This document shows positions 29,751-42,300 of a stretch of 64,000 bases of DNA, one piece after another. The position numbers were made by a program, and so were the translations under genes. Positions within the stretch are counted from its first letter, which is position 1; the number at the start of each line of letters is the position of its first letter. The notes beneath the pieces were generated by a model. The model was not told where the DNA came from. It saw only the letters and a list, made by a program, of their open reading frames with translations, and did not search any database. The stretch is from Moesziomyces globuligerus (Eukaryota; Basidiomycota; Ustilaginomycetes; Ustilaginales; Ustilaginaceae): NCBI GenBank assembly GCA_030849465.1, contig JARVLF010000012.1:587302-651301 (forward strand), read 5' to 3'.

Positions 29751-31625
29751 TCAGTTCTCGCGCTTGATGATGATGGCAGAAGCGCCACCGCCACCGTTGC
29801 AGACACCGGCGCAGCCGTACTGGCCGGGCTTGAGGGCGTGGGCGAGGGTGACGACGATACGGGCACCGGACGAGCCGATGGGGTGGCCGAGCGAGACACC
29901 GCCGCCGAGCACGTTGACCTTGGAGGCGTCGAGGCCGAGCATCTGGTTGTTGGCCAGGGCAACGGCGGAGAAGGCCTCGTTGATCTCAAAGAGCGCAATG
30001 TCGTCCTTGGTCAGGCCAGCACGCTCGAGCGCCTTGGGGATGGCGTATGCGGGAGCGATGGGGAAGTCGATGGGTGCACAGGCAGCATCGGCAAACGAGA
30101 CGATCTTGGCGAGGGGCTTGACACCCAGCTTCTGAACCTCGGCCTCCGAAGCGAGCACCACCGCCGAGGCACCGTCGTTGAGCGTCGAGGCGTTGGCAGC
30201 CGTGATGGTGCCGTTCTTGTCGAACACGGGGCGCAGCGAGGGGATCTTCTCGAGCTTGACGTTCTTGTACTCCTCGTCCTCGCTGATGACGACGTCGCCC
30301 TTCTTGTCCGAGATGGTGACGGGTGCGATCTCGTTGGCGAAAGCGTTGGCCTTCCATGCCTCGGCGGAGCGGCGGTACGACTCGACCGCGTAGGCATCCT
30401 GCTGCTCACGAGTCAACGAGAGCTTCTTGGCCGTGTTCTCGGCGCAGTTGCCCATGGCAACCTGGTTGTACACATCGTGGAGGCCGTCCTTGACGATCGA
30501 GTCGAGCGCCTGAACGTGGCCGTAGCTGTTGCCTCGGGGCAGGTAGTAACTGCGAGAGGTGGACAATGGCAGACAACGGTCAGTTTTTGATTCGACAAGC
30601 GACCAAAATCATCTTCGCTCCCGCACCGCTTTGACAGGGGCAGGTGAACTTTCAGACGAGGGAGCCCTGCCGGAGGAGCACCAAAGCATGCGATATGCGA
30701 GTGCTGCTGAAGTGCTCTGCTTCGGCTGCCATCTGTGGGATGAGGTCGCTGCCGAAATCGGGGAAGTCACAGAGTGTGCTGAGCCGGTCCGAGCGGGCCA
30801 AGAAGGCGCGACCCTGAAAATCGCACCGGCAGAAGGCCGCGGGCGCGTTCGGGGCCGGAGATGTTAGACCGGACGGGAAAATGGCGCGGGCGCAAGGCAG
30901 AGCGAGAGAGCGCGCCCGGACGTACCGGTCCAAATGCTCTTTCCCCGAAGAGGAGGAGGAGGAGGAGGAGCAAGGACCTTGCTGCGCTGCTCGGACCGGG
31001 AGTTGAGCACCAGCCCGCGCCGGCAACTGAGCCAGACGTGAAGGTCGCTGCTGTCGATGCTGTGTAGTTGGCCCCGAGAGCGATGATGGCGACGGGACGG
31101 TAATGGACCGATACTTACGGAGCGTTGGACATGGACTCCATGCCACCGGCGACCATGACGCCGCGGTGGCCGAGAGCGATGTTCTGAGCAGCGAGCGAGA
31201 TGGCCTTCATACCGGAGGCGCAGACCTTGTTGATGGTGGTAGCCTCGGTGGTGTCGGGGCACCCGGCCTTGAGGGCGACCTGACGAGCAGGAGCCTGGCC
31301 GACGTTGCCCTGGAGGACGTTGCCCATGTAGACCTCCTCGATCTGGTCGGGCTTGAGGCCGGCACGCTCGATGGCAGCCTTGACGGCCACCACACCGAGC
31401 TCGGGAGCGGTGGCCTTCTTGAGCACACCGTTGAAGGAGCCGATGGGCGTGCGAGCGGCGGAGACGATGAAGACGTCGTTGATCTGCGACTGTTGCCATT
31501 GTCGTCGCCATCGGCAGCGCACAGGGCAGGAAGGCAAAGCGGGGTCAGCAGCCGTCGCACCGGTTCCTCGGCCTTGTCACGCCGTCCGAATGGTGGCGAG
31601 GCGGGGGAGGCACCAAACTTACCAT
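29751..31625 (-). CDS. ERG10: Acetoacetyl-CoA thiolase (acetyl-CoA C-acetyltransferase), cytosolic
   Basis: Exons (minus strand): 31625-31623 (just ATG), 31489-31119 and 30549-29751; 390 aa. Joins two acetyl-CoA to acetoacetyl-CoA, the first step towards mevalonate and ergosterol. Family marks: [15 protein letters not shown] at the start, the acyl-accepting C91 in [26 protein letters not shown] spanning the second splice, [12 protein letters not shown], and [16 protein letters not shown] with the general-base region. No PTS1-like ending (it ends IIKREN) and no targeting leader, so cytosolic. The start exon is a single codon followed by GTAAGT, and the 133-nt intron ends CAACAG. No other in-frame ATG lies close to the conserved N-terminus. 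The second intron is long, 569 nt, with a GAGGAG-repeat stretch. Convergent with the AT-hook gene. Confidence 0.92.
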
Positions 31626-32320
31626 GATTCTAGCTGTCTGATGGAGTCGAGCGACGGCGGTTTGGTAGAAAGCTGGCATCGGGAGTCGAAAGGAAAGGAA
31701 GGGGGGCGCGAGAGCGAGCTAGAATGTGCAGAAGGAGACCAAAGGTGGGGAAGGGCCAATCAGTTTGGGTGAATCGATCCTGTGTATCGATTTCAACACG
31801 CTCCCACACACGCACGCGCCCTCGGAACAGCCGTTGCCAACCGCACCACTTTTTGGCTCGCCTCGCCCTGCATCCGACGCGCTCCGCCCAAACCTTCGCG
31901 AACCAAGGCTCGAATATGCAGCTTCGAGATGCACACATCCGCCTGCGCATCGGTCAGGCCACTCTGCCACTCTCACACCCTTCCGCTCCACTCTATTCGA
32001 ATTCGTCCATCAGCTCACACTCTCACACCGGCTCCCGTCCCCACCAAGTGTGACGCTTCTCTCAGAGTTGCGCACCTTGGTGTCTAGCGAACTCATGCAG
32101 CCTCTTGCTCAGCAACTTTCTCGTCCGTCCGCGTTGGTAGTACATCCAATGACACAGTGGATGAAGGCTGAGCACGCACTCGCCAAAGAAAGGAAGTGCG
32201 AGTTCAAAAGCGAAGCTGGTGACGACGGATAGAAGTACATTGAGAACAACAAATACAGTGGGGCGGGGGGGAGGATTGCAGCTCATCGGCGGGGAAGAAA
32301 GTCACGATCTAGAAGTATGA
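31626..32320. other. Intergenic: ERG10 promoter and zinc-finger gene 3' side
   Basis: 695 bp with both neighbours on the minus strand. Contains short C/A-rich CACACTC stretches near 31790-32030. Frames on the plus strand are unconvincing. No other feature seen. Confidence 0.35.
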
Positions 32321-34766
32321 TCATTTGGCGATCTGGACTTTGCCGTTGCTGCTGGAAGAGCTTGAGCCGGGGTGCATATTGCTTGTTCCCGTCGATGCGT
32401 ACAACGAGATCGCTGACAGCGGAAAGTTGCGGCGTTCGCCCGAAGAGAGTGGTGTCGCGCTGCGTTGGGAGGCTCCCTGGCCCTGCGGACCAGGTGACTG
32501 CGCCTCAACTCGAGCCTGCAGCTGTTTGGCGACAGCTTGCACCTCCTTGGACAAGCTGTTCCCCGGCCGGCCGGCGACGCTCTGGCTCGGTCTACCGTAG
32601 GCTGGACTGGCTGCTGCAGCAGCATGCAGCGCAGACACCATGGGCCGAATCGGCGGCAGCGTGACCGCGCTGCCCCCGACCATACCGTACGAAGCGCTGG
32701 GTCGCGGTGAGCCGGACGATGCCAAGGTTGTGCTTGACGGTGATTCGGACATGCGCTCCGACGGACTTCCCTGGCCGTCGCATTGATGGCGATTTCGTGC
32801 GTCTCGTCGGACAAAAGAGCGACCGCAGCTGTGGCAACGGAACTTCTTGCCGGGCGTGCCCAGACCCAAAGAAACCAGTCCGCCCGTGTCTCCGCCAACC
32901 ACCTCCTCCGGATCCCCGTGAATGCCAGGCTCGGCCTCGCTTTCGTGAATGCTGGCCACGTGACGCTGGAGATCGTGCTTACGACTAAAGGACCGTCCAC
33001 CCTCGGATTTGCAGCTCGGGTAGGGGCATGGGAAGGGCTTGGAACGATTCGGATCGGGATCGTGCGTGGAAAGATGCGTGTTGAGGTTGTACGCTCGAGC
33101 AAACGCCTTGTCGCACTTGGGGCACGGGAATCGCTTGGCCGGCCCGGAGCCCGCTTTCGATGCAGGAGAGGCCACTGACGCGGGAGTCGATGATCTGGCA
33201 ACTTCGACTGCTCCGCTCGAAGAAGGCCTCGCTTCGCTTCGCGGCTCTCTTGCGGCAGCTCTCGCGAGCTCTTGCGAGGCACGGGCTGCTGCAGCAGCGG
33301 CGGCCGCGGCGGCAGCCTGCTGTATTGCCTTTTGCGCAGCCTCTCCGTGCTCGTCACCCAGACGCTTGATTGCCGCAGCTAGCGCGCGTTGGTCGTCGTC
33401 CATACCTCCGAGCAGTTCCGCATCCGCCTCCAATCCTATGGCTTTGGCAGCAGCAGCAAGGTCTGCACCTGAAAAAGACTCTGCTTTGGGCTGTTGCGAG
33501 TCTGGGATGGGAATAGAGAGACTAGTGTTGGCGTGGGCCGTGTCCGCCTGCGTCGATCCAGGCGCATTCCTCGAGTGTCTCCCCGCAGCGTCCGTCACTC
33601 TCGTCACAGGCGAATGTGCGCCTGTGACTTGCGTGCCTTGTGACGAGGCGGCTCGGCCATTTAGGTCGAGGGCTCCATCGGCATTCTGTGGCACCTGATA
33701 CGGCGCCAGCGTGTTTGCAAAGGTAGACGTTGTCGGTAGACTGAGTCGGGAGGCTGATGCTGCATTGGGCACGCTCGGACCGGAGCTGTCGCCGGTGATG
33801 AGATCCGCTTGCTGCGAGCTCGGAAGCTGTTGATCGATCGCAGCAACGCCGATGTCCGAATCGGAGGCAGCCGTGCGAGCAATATCGAGAGTGGTCGCGG
33901 AACTTGCTGATGATCCGGGTCCTGGCAAGATGGGCGCGGGTGGAAGACCAGGGAGAGCGGGGAGTTGGTCGACGGCGGCTTTGTGGGCAACCGAAGTCGA
34001 AGTGGATTGGATCAGAGCCGCGACTTGCGCTTGTATAGCCTGCGCATCAAGCGTTGTGTCATCTGTCGCGGTGACATTCTGAGATGAGCCTATAGGTAGG
34101 ACGATATCGGCGGCAAGGCTGGTAGTGACGTTGGACAGGGCGGAATCGCTGGACGCCGTGGTGTTGGCGATCAAGCCCGTGGGGACTGGTACCGGTGCCA
34201 ATCCCACGAGTGTGTCGGAAACATCAAGCCCGGCATCGTGAGTTGCAGAGGGACCTAGAGACGGCAAAGTGGTGCTTGACTGTGGAGGGACCACCGCCTC
34301 TAGGAGAGATGGAGCGCCGGTTGCGGGCGACGAGGCGGACGGTGACGTGGTCGTGCCGGACGGACCACGCCCCGCAGGATGCCGGTTCAGAGCAATGATG
34401 AGCTCGTGTGCACGTCGGCCCAAGCTAGTGAGCAGAGAGGGGAAACGGAGGGTAGGACATGTCAGAACATCTGCTCGCCTCGTGCCTTGTTCGTCGCGCT
34501 GCTTACCTTGTGCGGACACAAGCGCTCGAATGGGCCGCTACGTCTGCGTTTTCGTTATTTGCTCCGGTGGAGCCAGCGTACTCGGCTTTGGAGATCGTGG
34601 AAGAGCTGCTGCGGATGATCGCCTCGACACCTCCAAGGTGGCCGCAGCAGGATGCCCACAAACAGGCCGGTCCGCCGTGCTGGAGCCTGCAGCTGCCACA
34701 GCTCTCTCTCTCCAAAATTCTCAAAAAAGTTACAAACCCACCGCCTTTCCCCGGCACGTGATGCAT
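32321..34766 (-). CDS. C2H2 zinc-finger transcription factor
   Basis: Exon 2 is 34424-32321 and the 82-nt intron is 34506-34425. Exon 1 ends at 34507; its start is uncertain. The ATG at 34766 fits the phase and gives 787 aa, but its first 50 residues are not convincing. A long Ser/Thr/Pro/Ala-rich, acidic activation-like region precedes a poly-Ala stretch. The DNA-binding part has three fingers: FPCPKCDKAFARAYNLNTHL, FPCPYPSCKSEGGRSFSRKH (long finger loop, closing HDLQRHVASIH) and FRCHSCGRSFVRRDARNRH, the last with its final metal ligand as Cys (HQC). The order resembles fungal Azf1/Crz1-like regulators, but I would not name it. The C-terminus is Ser-rich. Divergent from KRE6 across nearly 2 kb. 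Confidence 0.78.
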
Positions 34767-36742
34767 CCCCGATAAGAGAATCCCGATCTTGTCGGAAGCG
34801 CTGCAGGATCGTGTGACTCGCACGGAATACCCGGGCTTCACCCTCAACGAGCCACCTGCATGGCAGGAGAAGCCGTAGGAGCAAGAGTTTGGCTCTGCGG
34901 AGGGCTGGTGATTTGGATGAGAGCTTTCGGCACTGATCGCTGACCACCACAAGAGCCACAGCCAATTCAGACCGGGACGGAGAGGGCTCAGTCGGGACCC
35001 TGAGAAAGGAAAGCGCACGCCTTGAAGCGAGCAATGCCTGTTGGATGCGAGGCTTCCAGGCGGTTCATCTGGCCAGGATCGCGAGGCGCATTGCGGTGCA
35101 GGGCAACGTGCAACGGCTAAGCGCGACTTCGCTACATTGGCCGCTTCAACATCGCAGTTGGCCGGAGGGAATGTCGGCTTCGAGCCCGAGTTGTTGGCCG
35201 CACCGCTTCCTTGCGAGGGGCTGCGAGTTGCAACCATATCTGCGGTTGCATTTGCAGCACCGGCTCGCCAGCCCAGCTGCGCAAGCTGCGAAATTTGAGC
35301 GACCTCAATTTCGACCTCCGCCTTGGGCTGGAAACCCTTCCGAAGCACAGGCAAAGTCGCATGAATCCAGGTCCTGGAACGCATGCACACTATCCTTCCA
35401 GTTTTCAGCTCGGGCCGGCAGTGACTGGTGTACTTACGCAGCAGCACTACTGTGCCAGGTCTGGTCTGCACAGAAGATCACTCGGCAGGTCACCCCGTTG
35501 CTGTACAAGGACGCAGGCTAATTTGGAGCGAGGCAAAATCGTGCATGGGTGACATTGTAAAGTGCTGTGCAGCAGCGCATCAATGCAACCATGCACTCCG
35601 GCGTTTTCAGATCGCCGCGATTCATCGCAGTGCATGCAAGTGCTGTCGCGCAGTGGGATTTCCATTTTGGGTAGCTTGATGCCCCATGCGAGAAGAAGGG
35701 GTCTTTTACACCCTCCGTGATGCAAAGTGCCCACGCCTGTCTGTGTAATGGGCTAGAGTGTGTGGGATCAGGACGAGCGAGGGACGGAAGCGCCGCATAC
35801 GCTTCTTCGACCCTGGAACGTTGTGATTTCGGATCTTCCCTCCAGGGTCAGAGTTTACCTTTTTCCTTTTTTTCGGCTGTCCACTTCACACGCCTGCGAG
35901 TGATTCTTGACAGCCAGCGGCGCGAGCGCAAATCAACTGAGACGTGGCCTTTTGCGTCTTGCGACACTTGCCCTCGCTCCCACACTGACAAACTGCGAGG
36001 CCGTTTTTCTGCGGTTCGGATGGCATCCGAGCAGCCTCGTTCATGCATGGAAACTGCGAGATGTGCCGCCGCCGTTGTCCGCTCGTTGCATCGTCGGCGG
36101 TTCAAGAGGAGCGGCCGATTCGTTTGTCTGCACCTCTGAAGCGCTGCGCTGCACCGCATCGGCCCTCTCGGTCCCATCGGTACAGTGTGAGCGCCGACCC
36201 CGTCGGTTGACGTCGAGCCTCTCGAGGCTACCGGCGGACCCCCATTTTCGTCGCTCCTGCAACCAGCCATGAGCATGCATCCTGGGGGGGCACTGAGCTA
36301 ATCTACCCGGTTTTGTCCACGGCTGCTGCCAACGCTTGTGCATAGTTAAGCTTCCTCCTTGGGCCCCAACTCTGATCTCCCCTTCCATCCTTGCGCCGTC
36401 CATTCTTCCTGACCATCCTTGTCCATCTCATCTGCACTTCCAAAGCTTATCTGAAGCCGAGTACTGCGCTCCTGCGGGCACCGCGAATCTTGCTGCGTTG
36501 CGCATCCCTTGGCATCCTCGACAGCAGTGGGCGCTGCGACAGAACCTCAAGGAAGCGTTCTCCTCGGTCTCAGCGAAGAGTCTATCAGCTTCTTCCCTGG
36601 CATCATTGCGTTCTTGAAATGCCTCGTATGCCTCGCTAGGCACCTTGGCAGCAGCTACGTGGTTGCGGCACATCTCTCTCTTCCAGAAAAGCACCGTGAC
36701 CTCAGCCGACAGTGATTACGCTGCTACGAGCACACCACCACA
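34767..36742. other. 2-kb divergent intergenic region
   Basis: Between the zinc-finger gene (-) and the KRE6-like gene (+). Only short frames without family motifs. Long promoters or leader introns are likely: a pyrimidine-rich stretch at about 36340-36430 lies on the KRE6 side. I see no RNA gene. Confidence 0.35.
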
Positions 36743-39130
36743 ATGACGCCGGAATCCGTTGCATCCGACCCTCCTGGGGCGGATCAAGCTCGTGCAGCCT
36801 CTGCATCTTCGGCGGCCGCAGCGCAACGCCCTCCCACAGCCTCCGTTGCACCCCTGCTCGATCCTTCGTCGAATTCGCAGCAACCCAATCTAGATGCACC
36901 TGCGTACACGAATACACCCGAGACGTCTCAACACAGCCTCGATCCATCTATAAAGCCGCGCTTGAGCAGCTTACCAAGCTTCATCTCCTCCAGCTCACGT
37001 TCGCAGAGCGAGGACGGAAAGGAGACCCGCGTTGACGAGGCTGGATCCATCGACAAGCGACCAGAGATGGATGAATCCGTTCCGCAGGACACCATCGACA
37101 CCTACAACTTGAGCACGCTTTCCTACAGCGTCGACACCGGCTTCTCAGACCAATCTGCTGGTACACGCTACATCAACATAGTGAGTGCATCCTCGTGCCT
37201 CTTCCCCAACGCATCCGCACATGATGGCTGACGCTGTCCTTTCTTCCCTCATCTTCAGGGCATGGCAAGACCACTGTCTCACATTCCTGATGATCAAAAG
37301 GTCAATCCACGGGGCATTCGTGATATCTTTGGCATCCCGGCATTGCTCGTTGGCTCTGCGTCCAGCATGCACGGCTCCGCCAACGGCACATCGGAGGCTG
37401 CTAACTTCTTCACCAACCCATACTCCTGGGATACTATGGATGGAAAGGAAGAGCCAGACGACGAGCTGCACGATCCAAACTCTCAGCCAGACGAGTCGAC
37501 AGGCTTCTTGGGCGGCGCGCTTGGCAAAAGAGGTCTGCTCAACATCGGAGTGCTCGTCCTCCTTGCGCTCGCACTTGTGACTCTGTTCGGTGGATATCCT
37601 GTCCTCTCGTATTTCTCGCGGCACCATGAGGGTACCAAGGGCGGCTTCAACATCGGTGGCGTCAACGCTTCGGGTCAGATTGCTAGCATCCCCGGTCTGA
37701 GATCCTCGCTGATCGACCCAGACACGCCGCAGGATGCCTACACCGCACGCAGTCCTGACGGGGCCAAGAACATGAAGCTCGTCTTCTCCGACGAATTCAA
37801 CACCGACGGCCGCTCTTTCTACCCCGGCGACGATCCATTCTGGGAAGCTTCCGATCTGCACTACTGGGCGACCAACAATTACGAATGGTATTCGCCCGAA
37901 GCGGTGACGACAGCGAACGGCTCCCTGAGGATCACTCTCGCCGAGGTCGAGACGAACAAACTCAACTTCCGCGGCGGATTCCTGAGCTCATGGAACAAGT
38001 TTTGCTTCACTGGGGGCTATCTTGTGGCGAGCGTGCAGCTGCCAGGCTCGCCTCACGTCCCAGGACTCTGGCCCGCATTTTGGACCATGGGCAATTTGGG
38101 ACGTGCCGGATACGGAGCGACGACAGACGGTACGTGGCCCTACTCGTACAACGCCTGCGATGTGGGCACGTTGATGAACCAGACCGACGCCAACGGGCAG
38201 CCAGCCGCCGCTGCAGTCGGGGGCGACGTCATGTGGAACCGCAAAGCAGAGTCGAAATCGCTCTCCTTCCTGCCTGGCCAGCGCCTCTCGGCATGCACGT
38301 GTGCGGGTGAGGACCATCCCGGCCCCATCCTCAAGGACGGCACCTTCCGCGGTCGCAGTGCGCCCGAAATCGATGTCTTCGAAGCCCAGGTGGACGGCAC
38401 GCTCGGTCTGACGGTGTCGCAGTCGATGCAGACGGCACCTTTCAACATGTACTACAATGTCACCAACTCGACCGGCCCGGCGTACGAATTCTTCCAGCCC
38501 ACCTCCCACCTCAACCTGTACAACGGCCAGAACGACCAGCAGGCGCTGAGTGGCATCTCTCTAGCCTCGCAGCGCGCGGTCCAGCTCGGAGGGGACGACA
38601 CCTTCTCCACGTACGGATTCGAATACGAGCCAGGCCCGTCCGGCTACATCGATTGGGTCTCAGCTGACAAGCGTGCATGGAAGGTGCATGCCGCTGCTCT
38701 GGATGCGGACCCGGTGTCGCAGATCAGCGCGCGACCCATCCCGGAAGAGCCGATGTACATCATCTTCAACCTGGGCATCTCTCAGAACTTCGGCACCCCC
38801 GACTGGCGGCATCTGCGCTTCCCAGCCGTGATGCAGGTCGACTGGGTGCGCGTCTATCAAGATCCGGACGCAGAGAACGTCGGCTGCGATCCGAAGGACT
38901 TCCCCACGGCCGACTACATCGAGCGCCACAAGGCGGCCTACTACAACGCCAACTACACCGTCTGGGGTGGAACCGCCGACGAGGGCGGCTACGGAGGCAT
39001 CTGGCCGCGAAACAGGCTCTATCCCGACGGCTGCGCCGCTCCTACAAGCACGCAGCCGGGCTCGCCCGTCAAGCCCTACCCGCAGTCCAGTCCAGTCCCA
39101 TCGAGCCAGATCGCCATCGGTCAGAATTGA
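36743..39130 (+). CDS. Beta-1,6-glucan synthesis protein, KRE6/SKN1 family (GH16-like)
   Basis: Exons 36743-37180 and 37259-39130, 78-nt intron; 769 aa. A type II membrane protein of the Golgi/plasma membrane needed to build cell-wall beta-1,6-glucan. Residues 1-235 form a disordered cytosolic tail. A membrane anchor lies at about 238-265 (LLNIGVLVLLALALVTLFGG). The lumenal GH16-like domain begins NMKLVFSDEFNTDGRSFYPG and continues with GLWPAFWTMGNLGR and the catalytic-type motif EIDVFEAQ (E516, D518, E521), then YIIFNLGISQNFG and VDWVRVYQDP. The C-terminal region is Pro/Ser-rich after a conserved DGC. All of these are SKN1/KRE6 hallmarks. Whether it corresponds to KRE6 or SKN1 cannot be decided. 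Convergent, 232 bp from the Zn2Cys6 gene. Confidence 0.92.
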
Positions 39131-39362
39131 TGGCATCTCTATCTGCTTCGACACATCTCTCAATCGTCATCCACCTTCTCTCCATTTCTTGCTTCGTCGC
39201 ATCGGCTCTACAGGTAGCGGACCTGGCCTTCCGCCGTCGGTCCCTCCACATTCTTTTGCAACTCCATCGTCCTGGCATGCACTGTATCTGTACCTCATCC
39301 ATCCATTCATTCGAGCATCACAGCAATGGACATTTTCCGTTTCGCGTAGCGATTCTGCGTGA

Positions 39363-42300
39363 CTAAGCTTCCGTTGCAGCCAGGCTTGCTGATTCGGCCG
39401 CCGCGGCGCAGGAACCCTTCATCGATCCTTGACACGTCGAACGCAAGGCATTCTCGATTTGCGTCTGACACTCGCCGTCCCTGTTGTCTTGCTTTCGTTT
39501 CAGCTCGTTTCGGTAGCTGACCAGCTCGTCGTCGTCATCGTCGCCGTATAAATCATCGTGCTCGCGTGGAGTAGCCGCCTGCAGAGGCACCGATACAAAT
39601 TGGTATGCCAACGAAGAACTCGTCACCGATGTCGGCGCTTTTGCCAACAGAGCCTGATATGGCGAATGCGATGGCGGACTCGCTCGAGAAACCGCGACTA
39701 CGGCTGATGGCTCGAGGTGCAGCAGCTTGGACCTCTTCTTTGCCCGACCGGACGAGCTGCTTTCCTCATCGCTGTCACTGCAGCTCGTGACGCTGGTAGT
39801 TCCTGTCGAGTACGGTGGGGCACTGCGCAGTCCGCCAGACCGGAAGGATGCGTCGCCTGCTGATGAGTCAATTTCCCCCGCGGAAGTCGTCGGACCAAGA
39901 TTGAGGCCCCAATCAGCCGAATCAAGCGAGAAGGCGGTCTCGACCGAACTCGAAGACGAATTCGAGCTCAGTGGCAGCGGATCGCGGACAGGCTGATTGC
40001 ACAGCTCTGCCAGTGTCTCGAGGATTGAAAGCGGGTCGATCGGAAGCTGATCCGCGCCCGCCTGCATGCCCAAGAGTGATCCTGAGACCGACCCAATAAC
40101 CGCAGCACCAGCAGGAGCGCCACCGGCAGACCCGGTCTGCTCAATCATCTGCAGCATCTGCAGATAGTCGGGCTGGATTGGAGCAGCGCCAAATTGCACG
40201 AGCGGCTGCTCAACATCAGCTTGCAAGCCAGACGTCTGGTGCAGAGTGTCGACGTTAGATGCGAAGTAGGATTGGAAAGCCGACTCGAGCGAGCAAGCTT
40301 CTCCTGGCAAATTTTTACCAAACCCCACAATCGATGCATCGCGCTCGTCGACCGAACCGCCGAAGCACGAAGCTCCGTTGCTGTCCACATCGCTTCCTGG
40401 ACTTGGGCCATCGGTGTGCCTTGCTGCACCACTTTGTCGCTGCAGCGGTGGACTCGCCATGGGGATCTGCTGAAAGGCGAGATGGCCTTGTCTCCTCGCA
40501 TTCGTCTGCTTCTCGAGCTGCTCGTGCGCCATTTGTGCAGACGGAGATCGATCCGAGAGCTGCTCAAGAGCCCAGAGACACTTTTCGATCCTGCCGCGGC
40601 TCTCCTCGAGCTCCTTCCATTTGAAGAGGGAGCAGTAGCCTTCGTGCAGCTTGATCTCGGTTTTGACCACCGTGGTGATGCTGTGCACCAGAATCTCCGA
40701 CCATGGCTCGGTCAAGAGCAGATTGCCGCCCGAGTCGCGGACGTATTGGAAAGTGGGCTCCACGTGATCGAACGAGCTCGCTTGGATGGCGCCGATGAGC
40801 AAGGCGAGATCCGAGCACGCACGATCGCGAAGGCGCGGGAAGATGCCCGACCTGGCACGCTCGGAACGCGCCTGCTTGTCGCTCGACCCGGCCATATCCA
40901 CGGTCTGCACCATCTCGACGAAGAGCAGGACGGCGAGATACCAGGGAAATGCGATCAGCACGTACCAAGACTGGATCGATGCCGGCAGCGAAGCATGTGA
41001 CTCGCGACAGCTGTCAATCAGCCGGCCGTAGAACTGATTCCAGTGGTAGATGATCGAGAGGCCACTGCGGATGTGCTGCTCTACGGACACTGTCGAGGCG
41101 CGTCGCCAGAAGGACATCTGCAGGCGGCTGATCTGGCGGAACATGACCACCTTGACCGGAGTAGAAAAGGCCAGCGTTGCAGCCGCCCTTTTCTCGTCGC
41201 AGGGCCACGAGGAGGCGAATTCGGTGATCGACTTTCTCTTGCTGATGTCGAGGATGTAGTCATCCCAGATGCCCCTTCGACCGGATGCAGGACTCGAAAG
41301 GTCCGATTCGTCCATACCAACGAGGAACGTCGCGGCGCCCGGCACCGAGGACATGACCTCGCTGTCCTCATCGCATACGACTGGCGGATGCTTGCGCAAA
41401 ACGCTGGTCTCGGTGTCGATGACCACGCAAAGCCAGTAGAGCATGTGATACGTGCCATCCATGCGTGCAGATTCGCTCGGACTGGCTGCTGTCTGGGCCC
41501 GGTTCAAGGCTTGGGCGTCGGATGGAAGGCCGCGGCTCTCGAGATCAGACTGGATTTGATGTGCCATCCTCTGCGTTTCAGAGGTCCCAACGGATGGATC
41601 GCTGGCACGCAATGGGCCTGACGATGTCCTGTCGTGGCTCGCCGCGCGCGCTAGGTTGGCGGCGTCCTGAGTCAACGCAGGGCCAGTAGCCGATGTTCTA
41701 ATCTTGTCCCGAGGAGCGTTCCAGGGACTCAGGCCGCGACGCTTCTTGCTTTCGATCTTGAACTTGATGCTGAGAAGCTTACGCATGGCAGCAACAAGTA
41801 GGAAGGTGCTGCCCTCTGCGGGGGATTGCCAAGCGCTGGTGTCGAGAGCGCAGTTTTCACTGTTGAGGTCAATGTCGGGATCGTCTGCGGCTCGATCCAG
41901 GACCTCTCGTGGCTTTTCCGTCCACGCGAAGATGATGAGCGCAAAGATGACGCGGAAAGAGTCGAGGTTGGCTACCTTCTGCAGCTTGTCCCTGGCACAC
42001 TTCCATAGAGCGAGCCTGACTTTGTTTTCGGAAGTCCTGCTCAGCGGTCGAGCCGTGCCATCCGAGTGAAGGGTGCCGGACAGGCCGCTGATCCACTGCG
42101 GGCTCCATTGTGCGGCGAAAGCAAGCACGACGGAATGGAACGCATCCATGATGTCCTTTTCTGCGCCGAATCGGTTTGCAGAGTTGCCGAGCAGGCTCCG
42201 TGCACCTCGATCAAGCTCGCAGATGCGCCAGTAGACGAGTTGCTGACCGGCGGTGGAGACATTGGCCGAGAATGTGGGAGATGCAGAGCTGTCCAGAAGC

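Noticed and set aside
34767..36742. Several 80-160-codon frames between the zinc-finger and KRE6 genes
   Set aside because: No signal peptide, domain or consistent codon pattern; they overlap each other on both strands as expected by chance in GC-rich DNA.
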